Below, one piece after another: positions 16,923 to 25,816 of a stretch of DNA of 64,000 nucleotides. The position numbers were made by a program, and so were the translations under genes. The stretch spans positions 1 through 64,000 of the forward strand of contig LADM01000121.1 in assembly GCA_000961645.1 (NCBI GenBank), read 5' to 3'. The DNA comes from Gammaproteobacteria bacterium BRH_c0 (GTDB lineage: Bacteria > Pseudomonadota > Gammaproteobacteria > Pseudomonadales > Porticoccaceae). How positions within the stretch are numbered: the first letter of the stretch is position 1; every line of letters begins with the position of its first letter. The notes beneath the pieces were generated by a model that was not told where the DNA came from, ran no database searches, and worked only from the letters and a program-made list of their open reading frames with translations.

Positions 16923-18423
16923 TCCGATAGATATTTTGTTAAACCCCAAGCCAACAACGCCTGAGACTATACCGCTCGAAGCCTCCGCACCCAGCGTAGA
17001 AACCTTGTCGCGGCAGATGTTACCTGCCGCCATTGCCGACTTTGTGTATGACGTATCAGATCGCAGCCAGTGCCCACCGGAGTATGTTGCCGTTGCCGCC
17101 ATCATCGCACTGGGCAGTGTCGTTGGTGGAAAGTATGCCCTGCGCCCGAAACAGTCAGACCACTGGGAAATTTTGCCAAACCTGTGGGGCGCATTGATTG
17201 GTCCACCCTCTGCCATGAAATCTCCAGCCTTGAAAGAGGCATTAAAGCCCCTGGTCAAGCTGGAGAAATCGCTGACTAGTGCCGTGGCCACTGAACAACA
17301 GGATCGCAAGCTGTTATCCCACTTAAAGGCTATCGAGTACAAGAAAAAGCAAAAGGAGGCAGAGGCCCTGTACGAACAAGGCCAGCATGAGGATGCCCTG
17401 GATCTTCTCAAAAATCATCAACTAGAAGAGCATGATATTTCACCACCTCGCCTTATCGTCAACGACACCACCGTCGAAAAGCTGGGTGAATTGCTTAACG
17501 AAAATCCCAATGGCCTGCTGCTCGCCCGCGATGAACTGCACGGCTTTCTGGCAAGACTGGCTCGGGAGGAAAACCAGTCTGAGCGGGCATTTTACCTGGA
17601 ATGCTTTGATGGTAATGGCCGCTTTAGCTATGACCGTATAGGTCGTGGAACGATTGTCATTGAGCACTGCATCCTGAGTGTGGTGGGCGGCATCCAACCC
17701 AGTAAGATTGCTAACTTGTGCCACTTGGCCCTGTCCGGCAAAGCCGATGATGGCCTGATTCAGCGGATGCAACTGTCTGTCTGGCCCGACAAACAACCGC
17801 AAAAATCGTGGCTGGATCGTTCTCCTGACTTAGGGGCGCTGGAGCGATATGAACAGGTGATCCACAGGCTACACGGGCGAGAACGTCGACCTGAAGGGCC
17901 GATAATTCTGCGCTTTGCCCCGGATGCCCAGGTCTTGTTTATGGAGTGGTGGGAGTCGCTGCAAGGGGATATCGACAACGATGAGTTTCACCCCGTCGTC
18001 CAGTCTCACTTTGGCAAATACCCGAAAACCATCGGGGCACTGGCACTGATTTTCCAGCTCTGTACCGGCATGGAAACCCAGGTGGAAATGGCTGCGATGG
18101 AGATGGCGTTGGCGTGGGCCAGCTTTCTGCGCTCCCATGCCTTGCGGCTTTACAGTGCCTTTGACAGTGCCAACCTAGAGAACGCCAAGCGCTTGCTAAA
18201 GCGGCACGACAAACTGCCGGTGCTGTTCACCGTGCGGGATGTTCGCCGTAAGGGTTGGGCCGGACTGAAAGACAACGCGGATATCAATGCAGCGCTGGAC
18301 TGCCTTGTAGATCATCATTATCTGCTCGAAATACCCCAACCTCCCGGCACCTATGGCGGGCGACCCACGATTCAATATCGATGGTCCCCGGCTCTGAGTG
18401 CCAACGGGAAAACCTCGCCGTGA
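16915..18423 (+). CDS. DUF3987-family replication protein (helicase-like)
   Basis: A 502-residue protein of the DUF3987 type found beside TOPRIM primases in prophages and islands. A conserved N-terminal block (QCPPEYVAVAAIIALGSVVG...) precedes LWGALIGPPSAMKSPALKEAL, where a P-loop-like GPPSAMKS is visible near residues 102-109. LLLARDELHGFL, an acidic Walker B-like motif, follows near 205. This suggests an ATP-dependent helicase or primase partner. It overlaps the upstream primase gene, and its C-terminal region ends in a winged-helix-like segment (LDCLVDHHYLLEIP). Together the pair could replicate the excised element. Confidence 0.75.
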   Translation: MVNPIDILLNPKPTTPETIPLEASAPSVETLSRQMLPAAIADFVYDVSDRSQCPPEYVAVAAIIALGSVVGGKYALRPKQSDHWEILPNLWGALIGPPSAMKSPALKEALKPLVKLEKSLTSAVATEQQDRKLLSHLKAIEYKKKQKEAEALYEQGQHEDALDLLKNHQLEEHDISPPRLIVNDTTVEKLGELLNENPNGLLLARDELHGFLARLAREENQSERAFYLECFDGNGRFSYDRIGRGTIVIEHCILSVVGGIQPSKIANLCHLALSGKADDGLIQRMQLSVWPDKQPQKSWLDRSPDLGALERYEQVIHRLHGRERRPEGPIILRFAPDAQVLFMEWWESLQGDIDNDEFHPVVQSHFGKYPKTIGALALIFQLCTGMETQVEMAAMEMALAWASFLRSHALRLYSAFDSANLENAKRLLKRHDKLPVLFTVRDVRRKGWAGLKDNADINAALDCLVDHHYLLEIPQPPGTYGGRPTIQYRWSPALSANGKTSP

Positions 18424-18429
18424 CATCAC

Positions 18430-18469
18430 CGTCGAAACCGCCGATACCGGGTTTTGGCGGTTTTGGCGC
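18430..18469. repeat. TTTTGGCGG repeat cluster between DUF3987 gene and integrase
   Basis: GTCGAAACCGCCGATA faces GGTTTTGGCGGTTTTGGCG in the same inverted arrangement as the clusters near 14.6 kb. It begins six bases after the DUF3987 stop and lies about 100 bases before the integrase start. It may be a protein-binding site controlling the integrase, a hairpin ending the replication transcript, or part of a dispersed iteron set. Confidence 0.55.
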
Positions 18470-18567
18470 TACTCACTGTGCCACTTTCCAATCCATTTCG
18501 GGCGAACCGGCAAGTGCTGGGCGACCCCAACCTGCATTTATTCACTTCAATCCTTCAAGGAGGCTAT

Positions 18568-19749
18568 ATGCCTGTACAACTACTGCAACAACCTGAAATA
18601 GATGCTGGAATGTCTCCAGAATCTGGCAAGAAACGCTCGGAGTACTGTGACAAGGAAACCCCCGGCCTGTACCTGGAAGCCAGGGCTGGCAGTGCCTCCA
18701 ACACTTACTATCTCCGCTACAAAAACGCTGATAAGAAAACCTGCCATCACTACCTGGGGCGCACCAGCGATATCACCCTTACCCAGGCAAGAGAGATGGC
18801 GACGGATCTGAAGGCTAAGATTGCCGGTGGATATAATCCCAAAGCGGATACCCCAGTGGCAGAGGGTGCTATCACTTACAGCAGGTACATGAAAGAGTAT
18901 TACCTGGCCCATGCGAAAAATCACAAGCGCAGCTGGGAGGCCGACAAGCGCATGTTCGAGCAACGCCTGGACAAGGAGTTCGGGTGCCTACCTCTGGATC
19001 AGCTCACACGGACAATGATCAGCCGGTTTCATACTGGTCTGAAGGAATCCGGGCTGGCGGCGGCTACAGCCAATCGCTTCCTGGCCTTGATCCGCCATTC
19101 ACTGAATCTGGCCATGGACTGGGAGATGCTGGAAAAGAACCCTGCATCCAAGGTAAAGATGTTCCGCGAGCCCGTGGAGGACAAGGTGTTGACCCCGGAG
19201 GAGCTCAAACGGCTGCTGGCTTTCCTGGTCAAAAAGAAAACCAATGTGGCGTATCTGGCTCGACTGTTACTCTCGACCGGTGCCAGGGTGCAGGAGGCTT
19301 TGAAAGCGCAGTGGTCAGACATTAACTTGGATCGACACTTATGGGTCATTCCGCAGACAAACAGCAAGTCGAAGAAGACCCGATCCGTGCCCCTCAACGA
19401 TGCTGCCATCACTATCTTGAAAGAGTTGCCGACCTTTGGCAAAGGCGGCTATCTCTTTGTAGGCGCTGATGGGAAGACCAGGCTAGCGTGGCCAGGGCAA
19501 GTGTGGTGCCGCTATCGCCGGTCAGAGGAAGTGAATTTGCCGAATTTGCGACTTCACGACCTTCGCCATGCCTACGCCAGCACCTTGGCCGCCAGCGGGG
19601 TCAGTCTCTATCAGATCCAACATCTTTTGGGCCACGCCTCTCCGGTGATGACCCAGCGCTATGCCCATCTGGTGACTGACAACCTGCTCGAAGCCAGCAA
19701 CCATGCTGCGAATGCTATTAATCAGGCCATGGCTGCCAATGGTGGTTAA
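18568..19749 (+). CDS. int: tyrosine integrase (DUF4102-type arm domain)
   Basis: A 393-residue phage/island integrase. The N-terminal arm-binding segment (ETPGLYLEARAG, YYLRYKNADKKT, LTQAREMATDLKAKIAGG) is the form typical of integrases that use tRNA 3' ends. A core-binding domain follows. The catalytic residues are all visible: R in STGARVQEAL, HDLRHAYAS, GHASPVMTQRYAH with the tyrosine nucleophile. AAGGAGG lies seven bases before the ATG. It is the best candidate for the enzyme that inserted the island at tRNA-Asn, but unusually it lies 12 kb or more from either attachment repeat. Confidence 0.93.
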   Translation: MPVQLLQQPEIDAGMSPESGKKRSEYCDKETPGLYLEARAGSASNTYYLRYKNADKKTCHHYLGRTSDITLTQAREMATDLKAKIAGGYNPKADTPVAEGAITYSRYMKEYYLAHAKNHKRSWEADKRMFEQRLDKEFGCLPLDQLTRTMISRFHTGLKESGLAAATANRFLALIRHSLNLAMDWEMLEKNPASKVKMFREPVEDKVLTPEELKRLLAFLVKKKTNVAYLARLLLSTGARVQEALKAQWSDINLDRHLWVIPQTNSKSKKTRSVPLNDAAITILKELPTFGKGGYLFVGADGKTRLAWPGQVWCRYRRSEEVNLPNLRLHDLRHAYASTLAASGVSLYQIQHLLGHASPVMTQRYAHLVTDNLLEASNHAANAINQAMAANGG

Positions 19750-20127
19750 CCCACTACCCTTCCCCGGTCATGCTTCCTATCCAGGAGGTGTGATCGGGGT
19801 TGGATCCTTTTATTTTTTTGCTTGACCCCGCATAGGTTTCGGCGGTTTTGGCGGTACGATAGTGGCCCCTCGGGCAAAAACCCAAGCAAAATGCACCTTA
19901 CCCTATCGCCGAAACTGCCAAAACCCAGCCCCCTCGATCCGGAGACTGCCTCCCAGGCACCGGCTGGACTCCAGCGCCTCCAGACTGCCCCACTCCGGCC
20001 CGGTCCCACGCTGGGCCTGGCCATCCCCATGGGCACCCGCCCCGAGGCGTAGCGGCACGCAGGAAAGTGCGATAAACAGGACTCAGCAGGATGACCGAAG
20101 AAAGTCGCTATAACAGGGGATGACAGC
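19750..20127. repeat. intergenic stretch with a further TTTTGGCGG cluster
   Basis: No gene seen between the convergent integrase and SRAP genes. GGTTTCGGCGGTTTTGGCGG (19835-19854) faces TCGCCGAAACTGCCAAAAC (19906-19924), the fourth inverted cluster of this unit in the element. The rest is GC-rich and shows no coding character. Confidence 0.5.
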
Positions 20128-20787
20128 TTACTGCCTGGATATTGAGATAACAGGGCCTACAGGGTTTTTCATACTGGCCTTATCAATTGGGGTTGCGGTC
20201 AAATCCGCACGCAATGCAGGCATCAGTAAATCATTGAATATCGCGGTATCGGTAACCGACTCCGAGAGCCAGGGGTCATAGGCATCTTCCGGCAACCATA
20301 GCGGTGTGGATTTGCGGTGAATACCCGCCAAGGCAGGATGACCGGGCAAGGTGATAATGGAGGCTGACCACAGCATGTCTCCGGTGGCTTTATCCGTCCA
20401 CTCCTTCCACAATCCCCCAAACGCAATAGCACTACCATCGGCAGGCTCCAGCAGGTGGGGATGTTTGCCATCCTGGCTCTCCACAAAGCTGGTGGCCGGG
20501 ATAATGCAGCGGGAGGTCTTGTACTCCGGTTTCTTGTCCAACTTGGCATGGTTGGTGTTGACGCTGAAATAATCCGGGTGGGGTTTCAGGCCCGAATCCG
20601 TCTGTTGCAGGTACAGCCACCAGATGGCAGGCCTGACCTGCCGATCGCCATCCCGCTCCACCACCATGCTAATTGTCGCTCCAGGGCGAAAGTCAGCACT
20701 ATAGATGAACTCCTGCTCATTCACTTTGAGCCGATGAGCCAGGGTGGTGATGCCAGGCCGCTTGATTACCGCGAAGTTTGTGCACAT
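20128..20787 (-). CDS. SRAP-family protein (YedK/HMCES type)
   Basis: A 219-residue SOS-response-associated peptidase, the family that covalently traps abasic sites in single-stranded DNA through Cys2. The start MCTNFAV at 20787 puts the catalytic cysteine at position 2 as required. Downstream signatures are visible: an asparagine in NTNHAKL, the RCIIPATSFVE block and LPGHPALAGIHRKSTPLWL with the conserved histidine. A longer in-frame reading to 20937 would bury Cys2 and is rejected. It diverges from umuD across a LexA-type box, so damage should induce both sides. Confidence 0.92.
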   Translation of the reverse strand: MCTNFAVIKRPGITTLAHRLKVNEQEFIYSADFRPGATISMVVERDGDRQVRPAIWWLYLQQTDSGLKPHPDYFSVNTNHAKLDKKPEYKTSRCIIPATSFVESQDGKHPHLLEPADGSAIAFGGLWKEWTDKATGDMLWSASIITLPGHPALAGIHRKSTPLWLPEDAYDPWLSESVTDTAIFNDLLMPALRADLTATPIDKASMKNPVGPVISISRQ

Positions 20788-20794
20788 ACTAATA

Positions 20795-20810
20795 CTGTAT
20801 ATCCATACAG
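20795..20810. promoter_or_regulatory. LexA-type SOS box
   Basis: CTGTATATCCATACAG fits the gammaproteobacterial SOS box CTG-N10-CAG. It sits eight bases from the SRAP start on one side and ten bases from the umuD ATG on the other, so one LexA dimer would repress both divergent units. Confidence 0.85.
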
Positions 20811-20819
20811 GTATAACCC

Positions 20820-21254
20820 ATGAATGCCATCCCACTCTCCCGCCATCAGGCAGGGGACTTGTTGCTTGCACCCTACTACATTGCCAAGGTAGCAGCGGGG
20901 TTTCCCAGCCCTGCCGATGACTACATGGACAGGACACTCGACCTCAATGAGCATCTTATCAAACATCCCGCTGCAACCTTCTATTGCCGGGTCTCCGGTG
21001 ATTCCATGACCGGCGTGGGTATTTTTGATGGTGACCTGCTAGTTGTAGATCGCTCCCTGAAACCGGTCCAGGGCGATGTGGTCCTGGCCAGTCTCGATGG
21101 AGAGATGACCTGCAAGATCCTCGATATACACAGGAAGCGACTGCTGGCGGCCAATGAAAAGTACCTTCCCATTGCCATCCGGGAAGGATCTGATTTCAGT
21201 ATCGAGGGGGTTGTTATCCACTGCATCAGGTTCTTCCGTGTTCGCCCTGGTTGA
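20820..21254 (+). CDS. umuD: UmuD-like self-cleaving SOS protein
   Basis: A 144-residue S24-family protein. RecA filaments trigger its self-cleavage; the expected Ala-Gly cleavage site is KVAAGFPSP near residues 23-28. The serine nucleophile is in [14 protein letters not shown], and the lysine in EMTCKILDI completes the dyad. The cleaved form would pair with UmuC to make polymerase V. It lies directly behind the SOS box and its end overlaps umuC by 17 bases. Carriage on an island makes it an extra, mobile mutagenesis cassette. Confidence 0.93.
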   Translation: MNAIPLSRHQAGDLLLAPYYIAKVAAGFPSPADDYMDRTLDLNEHLIKHPAATFYCRVSGDSMTGVGIFDGDLLVVDRSLKPVQGDVVLASLDGEMTCKILDIHRKRLLAANEKYLPIAIREGSDFSIEGVVIHCIRFFRVRPG

Positions 21255-22491
21255 CTGCAATAGCTTCTACGCCAGCTGTGAGCAGGTGTTCCGACCGGAC
21301 CTGCGGGGTAAGCCTGTGGTGGTCCTGTCCAACAATGACGGCTTTGTGGTGGCGAGATCCAAGGAAGCCAAGGCCCTGGGTATCCCCGACCTGGAACCGT
21401 TTTTCAAGGTGGAAGCCCTGCTGCGCAAGCATGGCGTGACGATTTTCTCTTCCAACTACCCCCTGTATGGCGACCTATCCCGGCGGGTCATGACGGTGTT
21501 AAAGGATTTCAGCCCCCACATTGAAATCTACAGCATTGATGAAATGTTCCTGTCGATGCAGGGGATACAAAACGTCGGAACCGGCTTGGGGCAAGAGATG
21601 AAGACTCGCCTGTGGGACCATGTACGGATGCCTGTCGGGGTTGGCATAGCGCCCACCAAAACCCTGGCCAAGCTGGCCAACCGGGCGGCCAAGAAAATTC
21701 CCAAGTGCCAGGGGGTTTGCGTCATGAATCAGCCCCACCAGTGGGAGTGGATGCTCAGGCGTATCCCGGTCACGGATATATGGGGTATTGCCAAACGCAT
21801 GGCTCGCAGGCTGGAAGACCTCAATATCCGATCTGGATGGGATCTGGCGACCTCCAACCCCAAGATGGTGAGGCGACGGAGTAATGTCTGTGTAGAACGC
21901 ACCATTGAGGAATTGAACGGCCATGCCTGCCTGGCGCTGGAAGAACTGCCCCCTGCCAAGAAGCAAATCTACTGCACCCGCAGCTTTGGCAACAAAGCCA
22001 CGACCTTACAACCGGTTCTGGAAGCGGTCACGCTCTATGCCACACGGGCAGCGGAAAAGCTGCGAGCCCAGCGCCACCTGGTCCAGACCCTGCATATATT
22101 CATCCACACATCGCCCTTTGAGCCCCGCTATCATGCGGTGACAACAGTGGCCCAGCTACCCTACCCCACCGATGACACCCGACTCATTGTCGAAATTGCC
22201 CGGAAAGCTGCCACCCAGCTCTATACCTCAGGTCATGCTTTTCTGAAAGCCGGTGTTGGGCTTATCGACATCATCGACAAACGACACCACCAATTTGACC
22301 TGCTGCATCCAGGACAGCCCACACGATCAGACAAGCTCATGGCAGTCATGGATAACGTTAACAAAGTACACGGCAAAGGCTCACTCTTTGTGGCGGCACA
22401 AGGAGTATCAAAGCCCTGGTATATGCGCCAGCAATACACATCCCCGCAGTACACCACCCGATGGGCAGAGCTGCCTGTTGTTATAGTGTGA
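21238..22491 (+). CDS. umuC: UmuC-like translesion DNA polymerase V subunit
   Basis: A 417-residue Y-family polymerase. The start is taken as GTG at 21238, reading [20 protein letters not shown], which matches the UmuC N-terminus; upstream in-frame ATGs lie inside umuD. The first catalytic aspartate is in ALVDCNSFY, the second acidic pair in YSIDEMFL, and the family's VVLSNNDG is present. The helix-hairpin-helix region ([21 protein letters not shown]) and the C-terminal little-finger segment follow. Length is normal. Overlap with umuD implies coupled synthesis under LexA. Confidence 0.94.
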   Translation: MFALVDCNSFYASCEQVFRPDLRGKPVVVLSNNDGFVVARSKEAKALGIPDLEPFFKVEALLRKHGVTIFSSNYPLYGDLSRRVMTVLKDFSPHIEIYSIDEMFLSMQGIQNVGTGLGQEMKTRLWDHVRMPVGVGIAPTKTLAKLANRAAKKIPKCQGVCVMNQPHQWEWMLRRIPVTDIWGIAKRMARRLEDLNIRSGWDLATSNPKMVRRRSNVCVERTIEELNGHACLALEELPPAKKQIYCTRSFGNKATTLQPVLEAVTLYATRAAEKLRAQRHLVQTLHIFIHTSPFEPRYHAVTTVAQLPYPTDDTRLIVEIARKAATQLYTSGHAFLKAGVGLIDIIDKRHHQFDLLHPGQPTRSDKLMAVMDNVNKVHGKGSLFVAAQGVSKPWYMRQQYTSPQYTTRWAELPVVIV

Positions 22492-22794
22492 TGCCCCTAT
22501 ATCAGAGGAAGGAATTCTGCTGCTGGCTTGCCAGTCAACCTGATCAGGTCCACCAGTAGGTTATTTGATCTTAGACAGACACATTGAGCGCCTGGGTCAA
22601 TCGCAGCGACATTGACGCATTACTCCGTACTATATTTGGCCTTGCATCATTGGGAGAACAGTGCCTCTAGGCTAACCAGGCTCAAAAAAATGTTATCATT
22701 TACTTTAGTTGCTGATACTTTGTCAAAAACGACACGACCTGTCGGCTAACGGCGCAACAATCATCTCAACATAGCGCCGCATCAAGGAGTATCC
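22492..22794. promoter_or_regulatory. promoter region of the WYL regulator
   Basis: About 300 non-coding bases after umuC. A perfect palindrome ACCTGATCAGGT lies at 22538-22549. AT-rich DNA near 22683-22735 (TTATCATTTACTTTAG, then GATACTTTGTC) could hold the regulator's promoter. WYL regulators commonly repress their own promoter, so operator sites are expected here, but none was identified with confidence. Confidence 0.4.
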
Positions 22795-23706
22795 GTGGCA
22801 AAAGGACATCACGACACACTGGTTTACCGGCTCTCTCAGATGCTGGTGAAGCTCAATCAAGGTGAATACCTAGACCCCAAAACACTAGCTGACGAATTTG
22901 GCGTAAACCTCAGAACCGTCCAGCGAGATTTGAATGAACGGTTTGCCTACTTACCCCTTCTGAAGACCCAAGGTCGATATCACATCGACCCAAGCTTCCT
23001 TGGCAAGTTAAACCTGAAAGACATTCAACATTTTGCCAGTCTCGCTGGAATCAAGGGCTTGTTCCCTTCCTTGTCGGATTCATTTCTACGAGATATTTTC
23101 GACCAGCACATCGAATCAGCCCTATTAGTGAAAGGTCACCACTACGAAGACCTACGCGGCAAAGAGAAGGCTTTCAAAGCATTAGAGCAAGCGATAGTTA
23201 ATCGAAAGAGAATTAGCTTCAGCTACACCAAAATGGATGTAAGTGTAGCCAAGTCCTACCAGAATGTTGCGCCATACCGGCTGGTGAATCACAAAGGAAT
23301 TTGGTATCTAGCAGCAACTGATGAGGGAAAACTCAAAACATTCTCGTTCACGAAGCTGGACAAACTGTCTACCTCCGAAAGCACCTTCATTCCAGATGAA
23401 AGAATACAGGCTACTGTGCAAACCAGTGATGGGATATGGATCAGTGAAGAACCCTGGAATGTAATACTGAAGATTGCGCCGGAAGTTGCTGCGTATTTCA
23501 AACGACGAAAGCTGATAGCTAACCAGGTGATTGAAAAGGATCTCAAGGATGGTGGATTAATCCTCTCGGCAAAGATAGGTCACGAAAACCAAATCCTGCC
23601 AATTGTGAGGTATTGGTTGCCGCACATAAGGATCATCAATCCGGTCAGATTACAAAATGAGTTGGAGAGTCAACTTCATCTTTACCTTAATAATCCAGGA
23701 ACATGA
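22795..23706 (+). CDS. WYL-domain transcriptional regulator
   Basis: A 303-residue regulator with a GTG start behind AAGGAGT. The N-terminus is a winged helix-turn-helix (LADEFGVNLRTVQRDLNERF near 34-53). A WYL domain follows at about 125-200 (RISFSYTKMD, then APYRLVNHKGIWYLAATD), and a WCX-type C-terminal domain at about 210-300. This is the plan of BrxR/CapW-like regulators that often head phage-defence operons and respond to nucleotides or nucleic acid. It faces the membrane/TerB/lipoprotein operon. Base composition becomes AT-rich from here, which suggests a different origin from the SOS cassette. Confidence 0.9.
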   Translation: MAKGHHDTLVYRLSQMLVKLNQGEYLDPKTLADEFGVNLRTVQRDLNERFAYLPLLKTQGRYHIDPSFLGKLNLKDIQHFASLAGIKGLFPSLSDSFLRDIFDQHIESALLVKGHHYEDLRGKEKAFKALEQAIVNRKRISFSYTKMDVSVAKSYQNVAPYRLVNHKGIWYLAATDEGKLKTFSFTKLDKLSTSESTFIPDERIQATVQTSDGIWISEEPWNVILKIAPEVAAYFKRRKLIANQVIEKDLKDGGLILSAKIGHENQILPIVRYWLPHIRIINPVRLQNELESQLHLYLNNPGT

Positions 23707-23971
23707 CTGTCGTAGAGTCAATCTGTTATTGACTTACAACGACTTTGGATTCAACTAAATTCGGGCATTAAGTATTTCAGCATGAAAATGAAAAATGGAA
23801 TCATAAAGAGAGCAACGCAAAGACCCCTAAATAGTTTTTTGCCAAATGGCCCTTTGGATTTTCTTGACAGGAAAAATACCAAAATGACTAATAGCAGAAT
23901 CAAAAAAAGCATTGCTACTCCTAAACCATTGAGTGTGGAGTAAGGAGTGTTCCATATCCAGACGACAGGGT

Positions 23972-24472
23972 ATGTCGTTTAATTTCACCAAAATGGGTAA
24001 CGTTATGAAAGTAGAATTTGTCGATGCGAAAGGAAATACCATTAATATGGAAGCTGAACATCTAACTGCGGCGGATGTGGACATCCTTAACTCAGAAATA
24101 TATACACGAAAACACATCCGCCAGATGATCGATAACATGGATATATCTGCCGATGCGAAAAGCATACTTAACAGTATTGCACAGACTACTATCGCTGTCG
24201 GCAAAAATATTATTCAAATAGGCAAGAAGATTCTGGAGATAGTGCTTGAAATTCTCCGGAAATTCCCAAATGCCAGCTACGGGCTGATTCTTGGATTACT
24301 GCTGGGAATGTTAGTCTCAGGCATCCCTATACTGGGTCTTGCTTTTGGACCATTTATCACGCCATTAGCCGCTGCTTTTGGCCTGGCTAGCGGATGGTCA
24401 AATGACCTGAGAGATAATGCACTCACCACCAAGATTTTCGAAGCAAACGAAAGGTTTTCGGCTTTACGCTAA
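23972..24472 (+). CDS. small membrane protein of unknown function, first in WYL-linked operon
   Basis: About 166 residues from MSFNFTKMGN; starts at 23933 or 24005 (MKVEFVDAKG) are also possible because none has a strong ribosome site. The first half is soluble and contains VDAKGNTINMEAEHLTAAD. Then comes a helical stretch (IIQIGKKILEIVLEILRKF) and one long hydrophobic, glycine-rich region of one or two helices (LILGLLLGMLVSGIPILGLAFG and PFITPLAAAFGLASG). No family was recognised. A 53-codon frame of doubtful reality lies just upstream at 23782-23943. The next gene follows after 13 bases. Confidence 0.65.
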   Translation: MSFNFTKMGNVMKVEFVDAKGNTINMEAEHLTAADVDILNSEIYTRKHIRQMIDNMDISADAKSILNSIAQTTIAVGKNIIQIGKKILEIVLEILRKFPNASYGLILGLLLGMLVSGIPILGLAFGPFITPLAAAFGLASGWSNDLRDNALTTKIFEANERFSALR

Positions 24473-24485
24473 AAGAGAAAATTGA

Positions 24486-25424
24486 ATGGAACATGATATT
24501 GGGAAAAATATTCAAGTAGTTCTACATCCGACTCTATTCAAAGCAAAGCTGGGTATTGGAGAGGAAGCTTATGCCTTTCTGCGAACCACCAAAAATCTCT
24601 CTAAACTCTCCGATGTTATTGGTTTGGGAGCTGCAGGTTCCGCAGCCGCTTCCTCCTCTGTAGTCGCCAATACGTTTTTCGCCACCCATAGCATCTGGTC
24701 TGCACTAGGGTTAGGTGCGACCGCATCGACGCCAATTGGATGGGTAATCGCTGCTGGAGTCGCAAGCGGTGTTGGCTACTATGGGATATCAAAAGTATTT
24801 CAAAAACAGAAAGACGGCATGGTAACTGTCGTTCCGGAGTTCATAAACACCCCTTTGGACTTGCTTGCAATCGGCATTTCCAACATGGTTGTCCCACTGG
24901 CACTGAAAATCGCCTTGGCTGACGGAACAATTAAGGAAGTAGAGAAATCGCATATTGTTGAGTATTTCACCGATGAATGGGGGTATGCACCAGACTTCAT
25001 TTACACCCAGATCGATGACTTACTCCCCAAGCTCAATACGCTGAACATAGACACCCTCACGCAGGAATTCGCCACCTACATCAAGGAAAATCCTGACTGC
25101 CACACGAAAAAAATGGCACAGGAGCTACACAGATTTCTCAAAGACATTGCGATTTGTGATGGCGAATTGCATGAGAATGAGAGAATAGCAATTGTCCACA
25201 TTGAGAATCTTATTGCCAATACCATCAAGTTCTCGTTCGGAGAAAAATTCTCACAGACTTCTGCTGAAGTGAAACAGGCAGCCAAGATTGCTGCCACGAA
25301 TACTCATACAGCTGCCAGCAAAACAGGCACCATCATCATATTTTCTGCCGCCTCTTTTGGTAGAAAGGCAAAATCGAGTCTACAAACTCTCCTCAAGAAA
25401 AATAAGGTAGATGGCGACAGATGA
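24486..25424 (+). CDS. membrane protein with TerB-like segments
   Basis: A 312-residue protein. After a short soluble lead, residues about 45-105 are small-residue-rich and hydrophobic (GLGAAGSAAASSSVVANTFF, then ALGLGATASTPIGWVIAAGV), like a membrane hairpin. Two acidic repeats follow, ALADGTIKEVEKSHI near 140 and AICDGELHENERIAI near 237, which look like the DG...E pattern of TerB-type helical domains. The C-terminus is basic. TerB-like domains occur in stress and phage-conflict membrane systems. The stop overlaps the next lipoprotein start by four bases, so the operon is tightly coupled. Assignment to TerB is by motif only. Confidence 0.6.
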   Translation: MEHDIGKNIQVVLHPTLFKAKLGIGEEAYAFLRTTKNLSKLSDVIGLGAAGSAAASSSVVANTFFATHSIWSALGLGATASTPIGWVIAAGVASGVGYYGISKVFQKQKDGMVTVVPEFINTPLDLLAIGISNMVVPLALKIALADGTIKEVEKSHIVEYFTDEWGYAPDFIYTQIDDLLPKLNTLNIDTLTQEFATYIKENPDCHTKKMAQELHRFLKDIAICDGELHENERIAIVHIENLIANTIKFSFGEKFSQTSAEVKQAAKIAATNTHTAASKTGTIIIFSAASFGRKAKSSLQTLLKKNKVDGDR

Positions 25425-25816
25425 AAAAACGAGTAATCTTGCTCATAGGATTCTTGGTGGTTGGTTGTGCAAGCAACCCAAATCGCATCGATGCTAAGCA
25501 GGTCCCAGCATCAAAATATCGAGAGTTTAGCTGTACAGACATCGGAATGGAAATCACCTATATACGAGAGAATTCTTTGGCTCTTTCTGAAAGTCTTCAA
25601 AAAACTCAGTCCAATGACACATTACAGATGGCTGCAGGGGCTTTACTGTTAAGTCCGGTATTGTTCGGATTATCCGACTATGGAGACACTCCTGAAACAG
25701 CCGAATTTTCACGATTGAAGGGTGAGCACCAAGCCCTACAAATGAGAGCCAAAGAAATCAACTGCCAACTAAGTGACAATCTTACTATTGATCAATATCT
25801 GGAGAAAAATAAATGA
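25421..25816 (+). CDS. lipoprotein of unknown function
   Basis: A 131-residue protein with a classic lipoprotein signal, MKKRVILLIGFLVVGC, cleaved before Cys16. The mature part has a cysteine in FSCTDI, a helix, a hydrophobic middle (LQMAAGALLLSPVLFGL) and a second helix ending with a cysteine (EINCQL). This layout recalls small lipoproteins encoded in phages and islands, but I cannot name a family. The ATG overlaps the TerB-like gene's stop and its own stop overlaps the next lipoprotein's start. Confidence 0.75.
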   Translation: MKKRVILLIGFLVVGCASNPNRIDAKQVPASKYREFSCTDIGMEITYIRENSLALSESLQKTQSNDTLQMAAGALLLSPVLFGLSDYGDTPETAEFSRLKGEHQALQMRAKEINCQLSDNLTIDQYLEKNK

